A stretch of DNA of 45,216 nucleotides, taken from assembly GCA_016234745.1 (NCBI GenBank), contig JACRAR010000010.1:1-45216 (forward strand), given 5' to 3'. The position numbers were made by a program, and so were the translations under genes. Shown here in pieces: positions 31,714 through 40,065 of the stretch. Position 1 is the stretch's first letter, and each line of letters opens with the position of its first letter. This stretch comes from Betaproteobacteria bacterium (GTDB lineage: Bacteria > Pseudomonadota > Gammaproteobacteria > Burkholderiales > Rhodocyclaceae). The notes under the pieces are model-generated. The model worked only from the letters and a program-made list of their open reading frames with translations. It was not told the origin of the DNA and ran no database searches.

Positions 31714-34700
31714 GGCGAACCTCCGGTGGAGCGGGGTAGATATTGCCAAGAACGTCGACGTTGAATCTTTCGATTGAGTGCGCGACCTTCACTCCGATGC
31801 TTTGAAGCATTCCTTCTTTGCCAATATTCGTGTTCCTGTCATGAACCCAAAGATTGACAGCAGCGGTTGATCGGTTGCAACTTGCATAGTATCCAAGATG
31901 GGATTCTGCCTTAAGCGTGACCCGTACCAGATCATTGGGATACAAGGAAAAACAGAAAGCAAAGGTATCGTCGATCAACGTCCATTCGTTTTCATCCTTG
32001 AACGCTACAATTGCCCGGTCCGGTAGCACTTTCGCCACGCTGTGATGCACATACACCGGCACCAAATGGAACTTGCCGCCTTTGGCAAATACATCCACCC
32101 GCAACATACTGTCGTTCTTAGCGATGCCGCCGCGTACCGGGATGCCGGAGAGCTTATCGATCACCATGGTGACGGTGCGCACCACCGGCCCCGTGGAGTT
32201 TCCTTCGCGGTCGGGCTTGTGCAGGGGGTTGCCTGCCGGAAACGCCTTGTCGCCCTTGCCGCCATATTCTTCAAGCCGGGCGCGGATGGCGGCATAGAGT
32301 TTCTCGTTGCGATGCGGATCGATCAGATTGTCGAGGTTCTTCAGCGTCAGGCTGGATAGTGGCACCTTCTGTGTCACGCCGCCCTGTGCCTTCAAACGTT
32401 CCGGCTGGCCGTAGATGGTGTCCTTGTGTGCGGCACCACCATTGCGCCGCTGCGGTGCGCGGGAAACGAATAGAGGACGCAACGATTCGAGAGCTTCGGG
32501 TGGGTAGGTGCCCAGTGCCTCCATCTTCATCCGTAGCGTGGCCGAATCGTCGATGTGCAGGCGCGCATCGACCTCCGTGCGGAAATGCGGCCACGGATCG
32601 GGGAAATGCTCATGCAGCTGCTGTAGCATGACCGGATTTACGATTTCGCCGGTTTCGAGGTCAACGAAGCCTTCGCGGACCTTCTCCAGTTCCTTGCGTC
32701 GGGCGTAGTCGGATAGGCGCTTCACCATGCTATGGCTGCATGCCGCCACGACGGCCGCATCGAGCGCGTGGTGCCGGTCACTCTCTCCGCGCAGCTTGAG
32801 TAGGCCCCATCGAGCGCGCAAGAACGACGTGAGCTGGCCGCTGACGACCACACATTGTTTTGTCTCGCTGCCATCAGCCAGGTGCAGGAAACGCTCAACA
32901 TAGTTCTTGAAGAAACGGCAGATGTAGCGCGTGTCGTTGAGATTGCGCTCCCGAAATCCCTCGGCTTCCTTGCCGCCGAACTCCTTGCGCAGGAGACGGC
33001 TGCGTTTGGCGAGACGGTAGGCCTTGTTCGATTCGACGAAGGCCGCGAAATGCCGCCAGCGTGGGCTATCTTCAGCGCCGGCCAGATATTCATAGGGCGT
33101 GCGGTTGCCCTTGTCCCGGTTTTCCTTGGCGAGCACCAGTACCTTGTTGCTCTTGCTGTCATCGAAGCTGCGCGAATATGGCAGGGCGTGATCGACCTCC
33201 ACATACCCGACTTCCAGCAGGCGGTTGAGATCCAGAGGCTCAAGAGAGTAGATACACTTGCCTTGCTGCTCCCGGTAGAGCCGCCATTTCTCGAACTCCA
33301 CTCCCTTCGGGGGCTGGCCGAACTGCTCGGCGAACATGCCCTTGTCCTTGTCGTTCCTGTCTCGGTATTCGGCCTGCTCTTTTTCGACTTTCCTGCGTTC
33401 GTCGATGGGCCTCGACAAGTCCCGCGCCATTTCGATATGCACTGCGGCGGGTGACCCATAGCGGCGCACGAGGGCGTTCAGAACCTTTCTCGCCTGGCTG
33501 ATTGCCCGCAGTACGACAGGATTGCGCGGCACGTCCATGTCTTCGCTAAGGACCATGCGGCCGTCTTTGTCCCGGCCGGAGTAGAGAGGTGGCAGGTACT
33601 TGTGCTCGCCTTGGCCAACCTTGTGAAGCTGACTATGGTGGTAGCCGGCCTGCACACAGGCTTCGTCGTAGCGCAGACCGTTTTCCATTAATGGCACGAT
33701 GTTCCGCAAGGCTTTCAGAGACAGGGCATGAAACTTGTCGAAACGGATGTCCAGTAGAGCATCAATCATCTTCTCCGGCGCAGGCAATGGCAGCTTACGT
33801 AATTCGGCGCCAACTTCGTCGTCGTCCTTGAATACGCTCAATATCCAGGCAATGCCGTCGAGCAATTCGGGGTGTCCGCTTGTGGCGGCGCCGGCCATCC
33901 CCTCCCACTCCGTTTCCAGGCCCGCTTTCTTCGAAGCCAGCCGTAGCTCCTGCCAAGCGGGCAGCTTAACTAGCACGGCAGATTCCGGATCCTTCGCCTT
34001 GCTGTCTGCTTGCTGGGCCGCACTGGGGTAGGACAACCCGGAAAACTTGAACGAGTCTGGCAACAGTCCGGCCTTGACAAGTGCACTGCGCAACTGCTTG
34101 TAGGTGAAATTGCCGGCCTGCTGGTAGGGGAGCGGCAGGGCAATCCTGCGTTCTTCTTCGCTGAGGGAGCGCGTGCTGCCGTCCACGACAACGCGCAGGT
34201 TGTTGAGGCGAGTCAACCAGACGTGGCGTTCCGCGGTGAAACTGGCCTTGGGCGCCCGGTACTCATCCTTCTCGAAAGTGCATTTGCCGAGCATCTTCAG
34301 GAGATCAGCCCCCGCCAACGCCGGCTTCTGCGCCCAGAACAAGCCGCTCTTGTGATTGCCGTTGCCCAGGATCGCCGCTTCCAGGGCAGCGCCTGCATGA
34401 GGATTGCCAAACTCCCGTTGGCGCTTGAAGAGTTGTGCCATTTCATCACCAAGCAGAATGCGGGATAGCGCTTTACCGTAATCGCCCTGCTTGTTGCGTT
34501 GCGCCTCGGGGAACTCTGCAAGTACCATCTCGGCGGTACTCCGATATCCTTTCTCCTTCATCAATTTCACGGTGCCAGCCAGTCCCTGCTTGACCTTGCC
34601 GCTTTCTCCCTTGGTGTCAGCTTCCGCCTTCTTCTCTTCGGCACGGCTGATCCAGTGAAATCCCCGATGCTTGCAGAGATGATAAATGATGCGCGCCCAT

Positions 34701-35044
34701 TCCCCACCATTGAGTCGCCGGTCCAGGCCTTCGACGCGCAGTTGCCACGGGGATCGAGGGAAGGTGCGCTGATCTTTGAACGAGCCGATGTCTGCAATTA
34801 GAGCTTCGCGTTTGAGCAGTCGTGCCAGCTTGGTTAGCCGCCAAGCCCGTCGACGCAAACGGCGGCGCATTAACCGGGCCGAGCGCCGCACGAGGTTCAG
34901 TGAATCACCTTCCTTTGCTGTTTCGGCTTTGTCGAAGGCGCGCACGCCGAGGTCGATGATGCGGTTGTCCCCAAAGACGCACCACCCAACCGATGCGATG
35001 CCAATGTCGAGTCCGAGGGTATAGGAGTGATTTTCTGATTGCAT
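31700..35044 (-). CDS. cas9: Cas9, type II-C
   Basis: A compact crRNA/tracrRNA-guided DNA nuclease of 1114 residues, near the size of N. meningitidis Cas9 (1082). All catalytic residues are present: RuvC-I Asp13 (LGLDIG), RuvC-II Glu538 (HIEMARD), HNH Asp618-His619 (VEVDHALPYSR), and RuvC-III His759 with Asp762 (HHALDAAV). The Arg-rich bridge helix is at about 53-80. The C-terminal part from about 860 is the PAM-interacting region; its PAM cannot be read from sequence. The start is the ATG at 35042-35044, four bases after GGGAGG; upstream in-frame starts at 35059 and 35056 lack such a site. The start codon overlaps the tracrRNA promoter on the other strand. Confidence 0.98.
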   Translation of the reverse strand: MQSENHSYTLGLDIGIASVGWCVFGDNRIIDLGVRAFDKAETAKEGDSLNLVRRSARLMRRRLRRRAWRLTKLARLLKREALIADIGSFKDQRTFPRSPWQLRVEGLDRRLNGGEWARIIYHLCKHRGFHWISRAEEKKAEADTKGESGKVKQGLAGTVKLMKEKGYRSTAEMVLAEFPEAQRNKQGDYGKALSRILLGDEMAQLFKRQREFGNPHAGAALEAAILGNGNHKSGLFWAQKPALAGADLLKMLGKCTFEKDEYRAPKASFTAERHVWLTRLNNLRVVVDGSTRSLSEEERRIALPLPYQQAGNFTYKQLRSALVKAGLLPDSFKFSGLSYPSAAQQADSKAKDPESAVLVKLPAWQELRLASKKAGLETEWEGMAGAATSGHPELLDGIAWILSVFKDDDEVGAELRKLPLPAPEKMIDALLDIRFDKFHALSLKALRNIVPLMENGLRYDEACVQAGYHHSQLHKVGQGEHKYLPPLYSGRDKDGRMVLSEDMDVPRNPVVLRAISQARKVLNALVRRYGSPAAVHIEMARDLSRPIDERRKVEKEQAEYRDRNDKDKGMFAEQFGQPPKGVEFEKWRLYREQQGKCIYSLEPLDLNRLLEVGYVEVDHALPYSRSFDDSKSNKVLVLAKENRDKGNRTPYEYLAGAEDSPRWRHFAAFVESNKAYRLAKRSRLLRKEFGGKEAEGFRERNLNDTRYICRFFKNYVERFLHLADGSETKQCVVVSGQLTSFLRARWGLLKLRGESDRHHALDAAVVAACSHSMVKRLSDYARRKELEKVREGFVDLETGEIVNPVMLQQLHEHFPDPWPHFRTEVDARLHIDDSATLRMKMEALGTYPPEALESLRPLFVSRAPQRRNGGAAHKDTIYGQPERLKAQGGVTQKVPLSSLTLKNLDNLIDPHRNEKLYAAIRARLEEYGGKGDKAFPAGNPLHKPDREGNSTGPVVRTVTMVIDKLSGIPVRGGIAKNDSMLRVDVFAKGGKFHLVPVYVHHSVAKVLPDRAIVAFKDENEWTLIDDTFAFCFSLYPNDLVRVTLKAESHLGYYASCNRSTAAVNLWVHDRNTNIGKEGMLQSIGVKVAHSIERFNVDVLGNIYPAPPEVRRGLA

Positions 35045-35068
35045 GACGCCTCCCATCATGACTACAAT
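35039..35068 (+). promoter_or_regulatory. Promoter of the tracrRNA
   Basis: TTGCAT (35039-35044), 18 bases, TACAAT (35063-35068). The -35 covers the cas9 start codon on the other strand. The -10 lies in GACTACAAT (35060-35068), identical to nine bases at the end of the CRISPR repeat. Initiation would be near 35075, exactly where the anti-repeat begins. Confidence 0.6.
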
Positions 35069-35081
35069 ATTGTCATTGTAG
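35062..35081. repeat. Inverted repeat with -10-like boxes on both strands
   Basis: CTACAAT (35062-35068) and ATTGTAG (35075-35081) are perfect inverted copies six bases apart. Each strand therefore carries TACAAT: the plus-strand copy suits tracrRNA and the minus-strand copy suits cas9. No good -35 was found for the cas9 direction. Confidence 0.7.
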
Positions 35082-35172
35082 CTTTCCGGGGTGAGAGCCG
35101 TTGCTGCAATAAGGTGTCACCTTTGGGTGACGACCGTATCCAGGCCCGACAGGCTTGCCTGTCGGGCCTTTC
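35074..35172 (+). ncRNA. tracrRNA of the type II-C system
   Basis: The anti-repeat at 35074-35110 pairs with the repeat: eight pairs with the 5' end (two wobbles), an internal bulge, fourteen uninterrupted pairs (TTCCGGGGTGAGAG), two mismatches, then seven pairs (ATTGTAG). Next comes AAGG and a nexus hairpin GTCACC-TTTG-GGTGAC (35116-35131), then a twelve-pair hairpin AGGCCCGACAGG/CCTGTCGGGCCT (35142-35169) with a short T run as terminator. The segment GAGAGCCGTTGCTGCAATAAGG closely matches the N. meningitidis tracrRNA as I remember it. It is divergent from cas9 and in the same direction as the array. Confidence 0.93.
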
Positions 35173-35240
35173 AATTCCGACGATACAGTTCGGCTATACT
35201 ATACAAAATAGATCGGTTATTAACCTCTGCGGAGTCCCCC

Positions 35241-36329
35241 ATGAGCATTTCAGAACAACAGGTCCAGAGCGTCCTCAAGGAAGTCGTCGATCCCAATACT
35301 GGCAAGGATTTTGTCAGCAGCCGCGCTGCGCGCAACATCAAGATTACCGGCGCCGACGTCGCGCTCGACATCGAACTCGGTTATCCGGCGAAGAGCCAGA
35401 TCGACGGTGTGCGCCAGCAGGTGATCGCCAAGCTCAAGGGCATTCCCGGCATCGGCAACATCAGCGCCAATGTGTATTCGAAAATCGTCGCCCACTCCGT
35501 ACAGCGCGGCGTCAAACTGATCCCCGGAGTGAAGAACATCATCGCGATCGCCTCCGGCAAGGGTGGCGTCGGCAAATCGACCACGGCCGTCAACCTGGCC
35601 CTGGCCTTGGTCGCCGAAGGTGCCACGGTGGGGCTGCTGGATGCCGATATCTACGGGCCGTCGCAGCCGCAGATGCTCGGCATCGATGGCCGGCCCGACT
35701 CGGCCGACGGCAAGAGTCTGCAACCGATGGAAGCCCATGGCCTGCAGGCGATGTCGATCGGCTTCCTGATCGATCCCGAGACACCCATGGTCTGGCGCGG
35801 TCCGATGGTGACGCAGGCCTTGCAGCAATTGCTCAACGACACGCGCTGGCGCGACATCGATTATCTGGTGATCGACCTGCCGCCGGGCACCGGCGACATT
35901 CAGTTGACCCTGGCGCAGCAGGTGCCGGTCACCGGCGCGGTCATCGTCACCACGCCGCAGGACATCGCCCTGCTGGATGCGCGCAAGGGACTCAAGATGT
36001 TCGAGAAGGTGAACATTCCGATCCTCGGCATCGTTGAAAACATGAGCCTGCACATCTGCTCCAAGTGCGGCCACGAGGAGCACATCTTTGGCAGCGGTGG
36101 CGGCGACCGCATGGCCAAGGACTACCAGGTCGAGATGCTCGGCTCCCTGCCGCTCGACATCAAGATCCGCGAGCAGGTCGATTCCGGCAAGCCGACCGTG
36201 GTGGCCGATCCGAACGGCCGAGTGGCGGAGATCTACCGCGAGATCGCTCGCCGCGTGGCGGTCAAGATCGCCGAGCAGGCCAAGGACATGAGTTCGAAGT
36301 TCCCGACCATCGTGGTGCAAAACACTTAG
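35241..36329 (+). CDS. apbC: Iron-sulfur cluster carrier protein ApbC/Mrp
   Basis: A 362-residue P-loop ATPase. It has an N-terminal MIP18/DUF59-like domain (1-85) and a MinD-type ATPase with deviant Walker A GKGGVGKS (106-113). The CxxC pair Cys273/Cys276 (ICSKCG) binds the transferred [4Fe-4S] cluster between two subunits. The start has GCGGAG six bases upstream, and a short palindrome (GGTTATTAACC) lies in the leader. A TATACT at 35195-35200 may be the -10. It may serve clusters of any client, including HyfI, but no link is visible. Confidence 0.95.
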   Translation: MSISEQQVQSVLKEVVDPNTGKDFVSSRAARNIKITGADVALDIELGYPAKSQIDGVRQQVIAKLKGIPGIGNISANVYSKIVAHSVQRGVKLIPGVKNIIAIASGKGGVGKSTTAVNLALALVAEGATVGLLDADIYGPSQPQMLGIDGRPDSADGKSLQPMEAHGLQAMSIGFLIDPETPMVWRGPMVTQALQQLLNDTRWRDIDYLVIDLPPGTGDIQLTLAQQVPVTGAVIVTTPQDIALLDARKGLKMFEKVNIPILGIVENMSLHICSKCGHEEHIFGSGGGDRMAKDYQVEMLGSLPLDIKIREQVDSGKPTVVADPNGRVAEIYREIARRVAVKIAEQAKDMSSKFPTIVVQNT

Positions 36330-36390
36330 GCCGATTGGTAGCGGAATTCAGCCAAGGCACTTCGCTCGGCCTGAAAGCTCAAGTGCACGA

Positions 36391-36412
36391 ACAAGGGGAG
36401 AACTCCCCTTGT
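36391..36412 (+). terminator. Hairpin 1 downstream of apbC
   Basis: Perfect ten-base arms ACAAGGGGAG / CTCCCCTTGT with loop AA, followed by TTATCC. It is the likely end of the apbC transcript. Confidence 0.6.
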
Positions 36413-36429
36413 TTATCCTCCAAATGGGA

Positions 36430-36450
36430 ACAAGGGGGCTTCCCCCTTGT
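36430..36450. repeat. Hairpin 2, near copy of hairpin 1
   Basis: Perfect nine-base arms ACAAGGGGG / CCCCCTTGT with loop CTT, 17 bases after hairpin 1. The outer seven bases of both hairpins are identical, which suggests a duplicated or mobile palindromic element. Confidence 0.7.
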
Positions 36451-36590
36451 AAATCCCCCGAAAACCGGAACTCCGAAATAATCCGCTTGTTAAGCGTCTG
36501 GTCCGAAGCCATCTGAGCCAAGTGAGGGTTGAGACCCTGAGGCGGTTGTGTTTTATACTCCGCACACCTTTTCTCTTCCTCCCACCGAAG

Positions 36591-37157
36591 ATGAGCATCA
36601 AATCCGACAAATGGATCCGCCGCATGGCGGAACAGCACGGCATGATCGAGCCGTTCGAGCCTAGCCAGGTGCGCTCGGTCGACGGCCGCAAGATCGTCTC
36701 CTACGGCACCTCCAGCTACGGCTACGACATCCGTTGCTCGAACGACTTCAAGCTGTTCACCAACATCAACTGCACCATCGTCGACCCGAAGAACTTCGAT
36801 CCGAGTTCCTTCGTCGAGGTGACCGGCGACCATTGCATCATCCCGCCGAATTCCTTCGCCCTGGCTCGTACCGTCGAGTACTTCCGCATCCCGCGCAACG
36901 TCCTGACCATCTGCCTGGGCAAGAGCACCTACGCGCGCTGCGGCATCATCGTCAATGTCACGCCGTTCGAGCCGGAGTGGGAAGGCTACGTGACGCTGGA
37001 GTTTTCCAACACCACCCCGCTGCCGGCAAAAATCTACGCCAACGAAGGCGTGGCACAGGTGATCTTCCTGGAATCCGACGAAGTCTGCGAGACTTCCTAC
37101 AAGGATCGCGGCGGCAAATACCAGGGGCAGATCGGCGTGACGCTGCCGAAGATGTGA
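36591..37157 (+). CDS. dcd: dCTP deaminase
   Basis: A 188-residue homotrimeric enzyme converting dCTP to dUTP for thymidylate synthesis. It has the family segments [17 protein letters not shown] and the catalytic glutamate region [22 protein letters not shown]. The frame is open upstream, but the [22 protein letters not shown] is the standard start. It is followed after one base by the amino-acid decarboxylase, so the two are co-transcribed. Confidence 0.96.
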   Translation: MSIKSDKWIRRMAEQHGMIEPFEPSQVRSVDGRKIVSYGTSSYGYDIRCSNDFKLFTNINCTIVDPKNFDPSSFVEVTGDHCIIPPNSFALARTVEYFRIPRNVLTICLGKSTYARCGIIVNVTPFEPEWEGYVTLEFSNTTPLPAKIYANEGVAQVIFLESDEVCETSYKDRGGKYQGQIGVTLPKM

Positions 37158-37158
37158 T

Positions 37159-39447
37159 ATGAGATTTCGCTTCCCTGCCGTCATCATCGACGAAGACTTT
37201 CGTTCCGAGAATACCTCGGGTTTGGGTATCCGCGCGCTGGCCAAAGCCATCGAGGAGGAGGGCATGGAAGTGCTGGGAGTGACCAGCTACGGCGACCTCG
37301 CTTCCTTCGCCCAGCAGCAGAGCCGCGCCTCGGTGTTCATCCTGTCGATCGACGACGAGGAGTTCGCCTCGGACAAGGCCAAGGAAACCATCGCCGGTCT
37401 GCGCGCCTTCGTCGAGGAAATCCGCCTGCGCAACAGCGACATCCCGATCTTCCTCTACGGCGAGACGCGCACCACGCGCCACATCCCCAACGACGTGCAG
37501 CGCGAGCTGCACGGTTTCATCCACATGTTCGAGGACACGCCGGAGTTCATCGCGCGCAACGTGGTGCGCGAAGCCAAGGACTATCTCGAATCGCTTGCCC
37601 CGCCGTTTTTCCGCGCCCTGGTGAATTACGCCCAGGATGGCTCCTATTCCTGGCACTGCCCCGGCCACTCGGGTGGCGTGGCTTTCCTGAAAAGCCCGGT
37701 GGGGCGCATGTTCCACCAGTTTTTCGGCGAGAACATGCTGCGCGCCGATGTTTGCAACGCGGTGGACGAACTCGGCCAGCTGCTCGACCACACCGGCCCG
37801 GTGGCGGCGTCCGAGCGCAATGCCGCACGCATTTTCAATTGCGATCATCTGTTCTTTGTCACCAACGGCACCTCGACCTCCAACAAGATCGTCTGGCATT
37901 CCACCGTGGCGCCGGGCGACATCGTGGTGGTCGACCGCAACTGCCACAAGTCCATCCTCCACGCCATCATGATGACCGGCGCGATCCCGGTGTTCCTGAT
38001 GCCGACGCGCAACCACTACGGCATCATCGGGCCGATCCCCAAGGAGGAGTTCAGGTGGGAGAACATCAAGAAGAAAATTCTCGCCAATCCCTTCGCCCGC
38101 GAGACGCTCGAGCGCAATCCCGATGCCAAGCCGCGCGTGCTGACCATCACCCAAAGCACCTATGACGGCATTCTCTACAACGTCGAGGACATCAAGGAAA
38201 TGCTCGACGGCAAGGTGGACACGCTGCATTTCGACGAGGCCTGGCTGCCGCATGCGACCTTCCACAGTTTCTACAAGGGCATGCACGCCATCGGCAAGAA
38301 GCGCCCGCCCTGCAAGCGTTCCATGATCTTCTCGACCCAGTCGACGCACAAGCTGCTGGCCGGCCTCTCGCAGGCCTCGCAGATCCTGGTGCAGGATTCG
38401 GAACAGCGCAAGCTCGACCGCGACGTGTTCAACGAAGCCTTCCTGATGCATACCTCGACTTCGCCGCAATACGCCATCATCGCTTCCTGCGATGTGGCCG
38501 CGGCGATGATGGAGGAGCCGGGCGGCACCGCCCTGGTCGAGGAATCCATCGCCGAAGCGCTCGACTTTCGCCGCGCCATGCGCCAGGTGGATGAGGAGTG
38601 GGGCGCCGACTGGTGGTTCCAGGTATGGGGGCCGAAAGACCTGTGCGAGGAAGGCATCGGCGACCGCGCCGACTGGATGCTGCGGGCGAGCGAACGCTGG
38701 CACGGCTTCGGCAAGCTGGCCAAGGGCTTCAACATGCTCGACCCGATCAAGGCCACCGTCATCACCCCGGGCCTGGATGTCGATGGCGATTTTTCCGACG
38801 AGTTCGGCATCCCCGCGGCGATCGTCACCAAGTATCTCGCCGAGCATGGCGTGATCGTCGAGAAGACCGGCCTGTATTCGTTCTTCATCATGTTTACCAT
38901 CGGCATCACCAAGGGACGCTGGAACACCATGGTGACCGAACTGCAGCAGTTCAAGGACGACTACGACAAGAACGCGCCGCTGTGGCGCGTGCTGCCCGAA
39001 TTCATCGCCAAGCATCCGCGCTACGAGAAGATCGGCCTGCGCGACCTGTGCGAGCAGATTCACGGCATTTACAAGGCCAACGACATCGCCCGGCTCACCA
39101 CCGAAATGTACCTGTCCGACATGGAGCCGGCGATGCGCCCGGCCGACGCCTTCGCCAAGATGGCGCACCGCGAGATCGACCGCGTCGAGATCGACGAGCT
39201 CGAAGGGCGCGTCACGGCTGTGCTGCTGACGCCTTACCCGCCCGGCATACCGCTGCTGATTCCGGGCGAACGCTTCAACCGCACCATCGTGAATTACCTG
39301 AAGTTTGCGCGCGAATTCAACCAGAAGTTTCCCGGCTTCGAAACCGACATCCACGGCCTGGTCAAGGAAGACGGTGGCAACGGCGGTGGCAACGGCGGCG
39401 GCAATGGCGGCGGCAAGGTGCGCTACTACGTGGATTGCGTCAAATAA
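37159..39447 (+). CDS. Orn/Lys/Arg decarboxylase, PLP fold type I
   Basis: A 762-residue PLP-dependent decarboxylase of the large bacterial family (E. coli members are 711-755 residues). An N-terminal wing domain (1-130, VIIDEDFRSEN...) precedes the catalytic core with the PLP lysine Lys398 (STQSTHKLLAGLSQASQ). The C-terminal domain includes the usual LTPYPPGIPLLIPGERF. Substrate specificity (arginine, lysine or ornithine) cannot be decided by eye; the length is nearest to arginine decarboxylase AdiA. Near the C-terminus is an unusual Gly/Asn run (GGNGGGNGGGNGGGK). It starts one base after the dcd stop and is convergent with folA. Confidence 0.92.
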   Translation: MRFRFPAVIIDEDFRSENTSGLGIRALAKAIEEEGMEVLGVTSYGDLASFAQQQSRASVFILSIDDEEFASDKAKETIAGLRAFVEEIRLRNSDIPIFLYGETRTTRHIPNDVQRELHGFIHMFEDTPEFIARNVVREAKDYLESLAPPFFRALVNYAQDGSYSWHCPGHSGGVAFLKSPVGRMFHQFFGENMLRADVCNAVDELGQLLDHTGPVAASERNAARIFNCDHLFFVTNGTSTSNKIVWHSTVAPGDIVVVDRNCHKSILHAIMMTGAIPVFLMPTRNHYGIIGPIPKEEFRWENIKKKILANPFARETLERNPDAKPRVLTITQSTYDGILYNVEDIKEMLDGKVDTLHFDEAWLPHATFHSFYKGMHAIGKKRPPCKRSMIFSTQSTHKLLAGLSQASQILVQDSEQRKLDRDVFNEAFLMHTSTSPQYAIIASCDVAAAMMEEPGGTALVEESIAEALDFRRAMRQVDEEWGADWWFQVWGPKDLCEEGIGDRADWMLRASERWHGFGKLAKGFNMLDPIKATVITPGLDVDGDFSDEFGIPAAIVTKYLAEHGVIVEKTGLYSFFIMFTIGITKGRWNTMVTELQQFKDDYDKNAPLWRVLPEFIAKHPRYEKIGLRDLCEQIHGIYKANDIARLTTEMYLSDMEPAMRPADAFAKMAHREIDRVEIDELEGRVTAVLLTPYPPGIPLLIPGERFNRTIVNYLKFAREFNQKFPGFETDIHGLVKEDGGNGGGNGGGNGGGKVRYYVDCVK
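39372..39417 (+). repeat. Gly/Asn-encoding microsatellite in the decarboxylase gene
   Basis: A run of GGC/GGT and AAC/AAT codons encoding repeated GGGN units, just before the conserved C-terminal VRYYVDCVK. The repeat is in frame and would expand or contract by whole codons. Confidence 0.8.
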
Positions 39448-39450
39448 GCC

Positions 39451-39963
39451 TTACAAACGTGCGTAGGTGACGAACGCATAGTCGAATCCCGCTTCGGCAC
39501 GGTGCTGTTCGCGCTGCGTCTCGTGCCACTCGGCTGCATCCCATGACGGGAAAAAAGCGTCGCCCGCAAACTCCTGCTCGATCATGGTGAGTTGCAGCCG
39601 GTCGGCCAGCGGCAAGGCCTGGCGATATATTTCCGCCCCGCCGATGATGAAGGTTTCATCGGTTCCCGTCGCCGCTGCTTGAGCCAAGGCCGCTTCGAGC
39701 GAGCCTGTCGGCGTGGCGCCCGAAGCGGTGAAGGCCGGGTTGCGGCTGATGACGATGTTGGTCCGGCCGGGCAAGGGCCGCCCCAGCGATTCCCAGGTCT
39801 TGCGTCCCATGATGACCGGATGCCCCAGGGTCAGCGCCTTGAAGCGCTTGAGGTCTTCCGGCAGGCGCCAGGGCATCGCATTGTCGAGTCCGATGACATT
39901 GTTCCTGGCGACGGCCGCAATCAAAGTGATGCCAGGCTTGGGCGGAGGCGGTGCTAAGGACAT
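39451..39963 (-). CDS. folA: Dihydrofolate reductase
   Basis: A 170-residue enzyme reducing dihydrofolate with NADPH. Diagnostic segments are present: ITLIAAVARNNVIGLDNAMPWRLPEDLKRF with the acidic active-site residue, GHPVIMGRKTWESLGRPLPGRTNIVISR for NADPH binding, and FIIGGAEIYRQALP. The N-terminal APPPPKPG is a short extension. It is convergent with the decarboxylase gene (3 bases apart) and divergent from metY. Confidence 0.96.
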   Translation of the reverse strand: MSLAPPPPKPGITLIAAVARNNVIGLDNAMPWRLPEDLKRFKALTLGHPVIMGRKTWESLGRPLPGRTNIVISRNPAFTASGATPTGSLEAALAQAAATGTDETFIIGGAEIYRQALPLADRLQLTMIEQEFAGDAFFPSWDAAEWHETQREQHRAEAGFDYAFVTYARL

Positions 39964-40065
39964 ATAAACATGGGGTAAATCAGGGTCTGATCGGCATTTG
40001 GCCGGGGTGGGGAGCGGATATTATCGCCGTATTGCGGCGACTTTGTCCGCGCTACATGTTTGTCC

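Larger units (their letters stand above)
36330..36590. other. Intergenic region between apbC and dcd
   Basis: About 260 bases without a gene. It holds two hairpins at 36391-36450 and, further right, the dcd promoter region. No ORF with a credible start was found, and the frame open at 36522 in front of dcd lacks a ribosome binding site. Confidence 0.5.

Noticed and set aside
31714-31749. Longer N-terminus of Cas1
   Set aside because: The upstream ATG has no ribosome binding site and lies inside cas9. GTG 31713 has GGAGG at good spacing and fits the family start.
35045-35059. Longer N-terminus of Cas9
   Set aside because: The ATG at 35044 follows GGGAGG, while the earlier start codons lack such a site and lie inside the candidate tracrRNA promoter.
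36522-36590. N-terminal extension of dCTP deaminase
   Set aside because: The [15 protein letters not shown] is the family start; the upstream codons have no ribosome binding site.
36958-39354. 798-codon open frame on the minus strand
   Set aside because: It lies opposite dcd and the decarboxylase, which have clear family motifs. The translation is His/Arg/Gly-rich shadow sequence.
39964-40065. SAM riboswitch upstream of metY
   Set aside because: The gap is only about 100 bases with one small hairpin; no known SAM-riboswitch core could be recognised.
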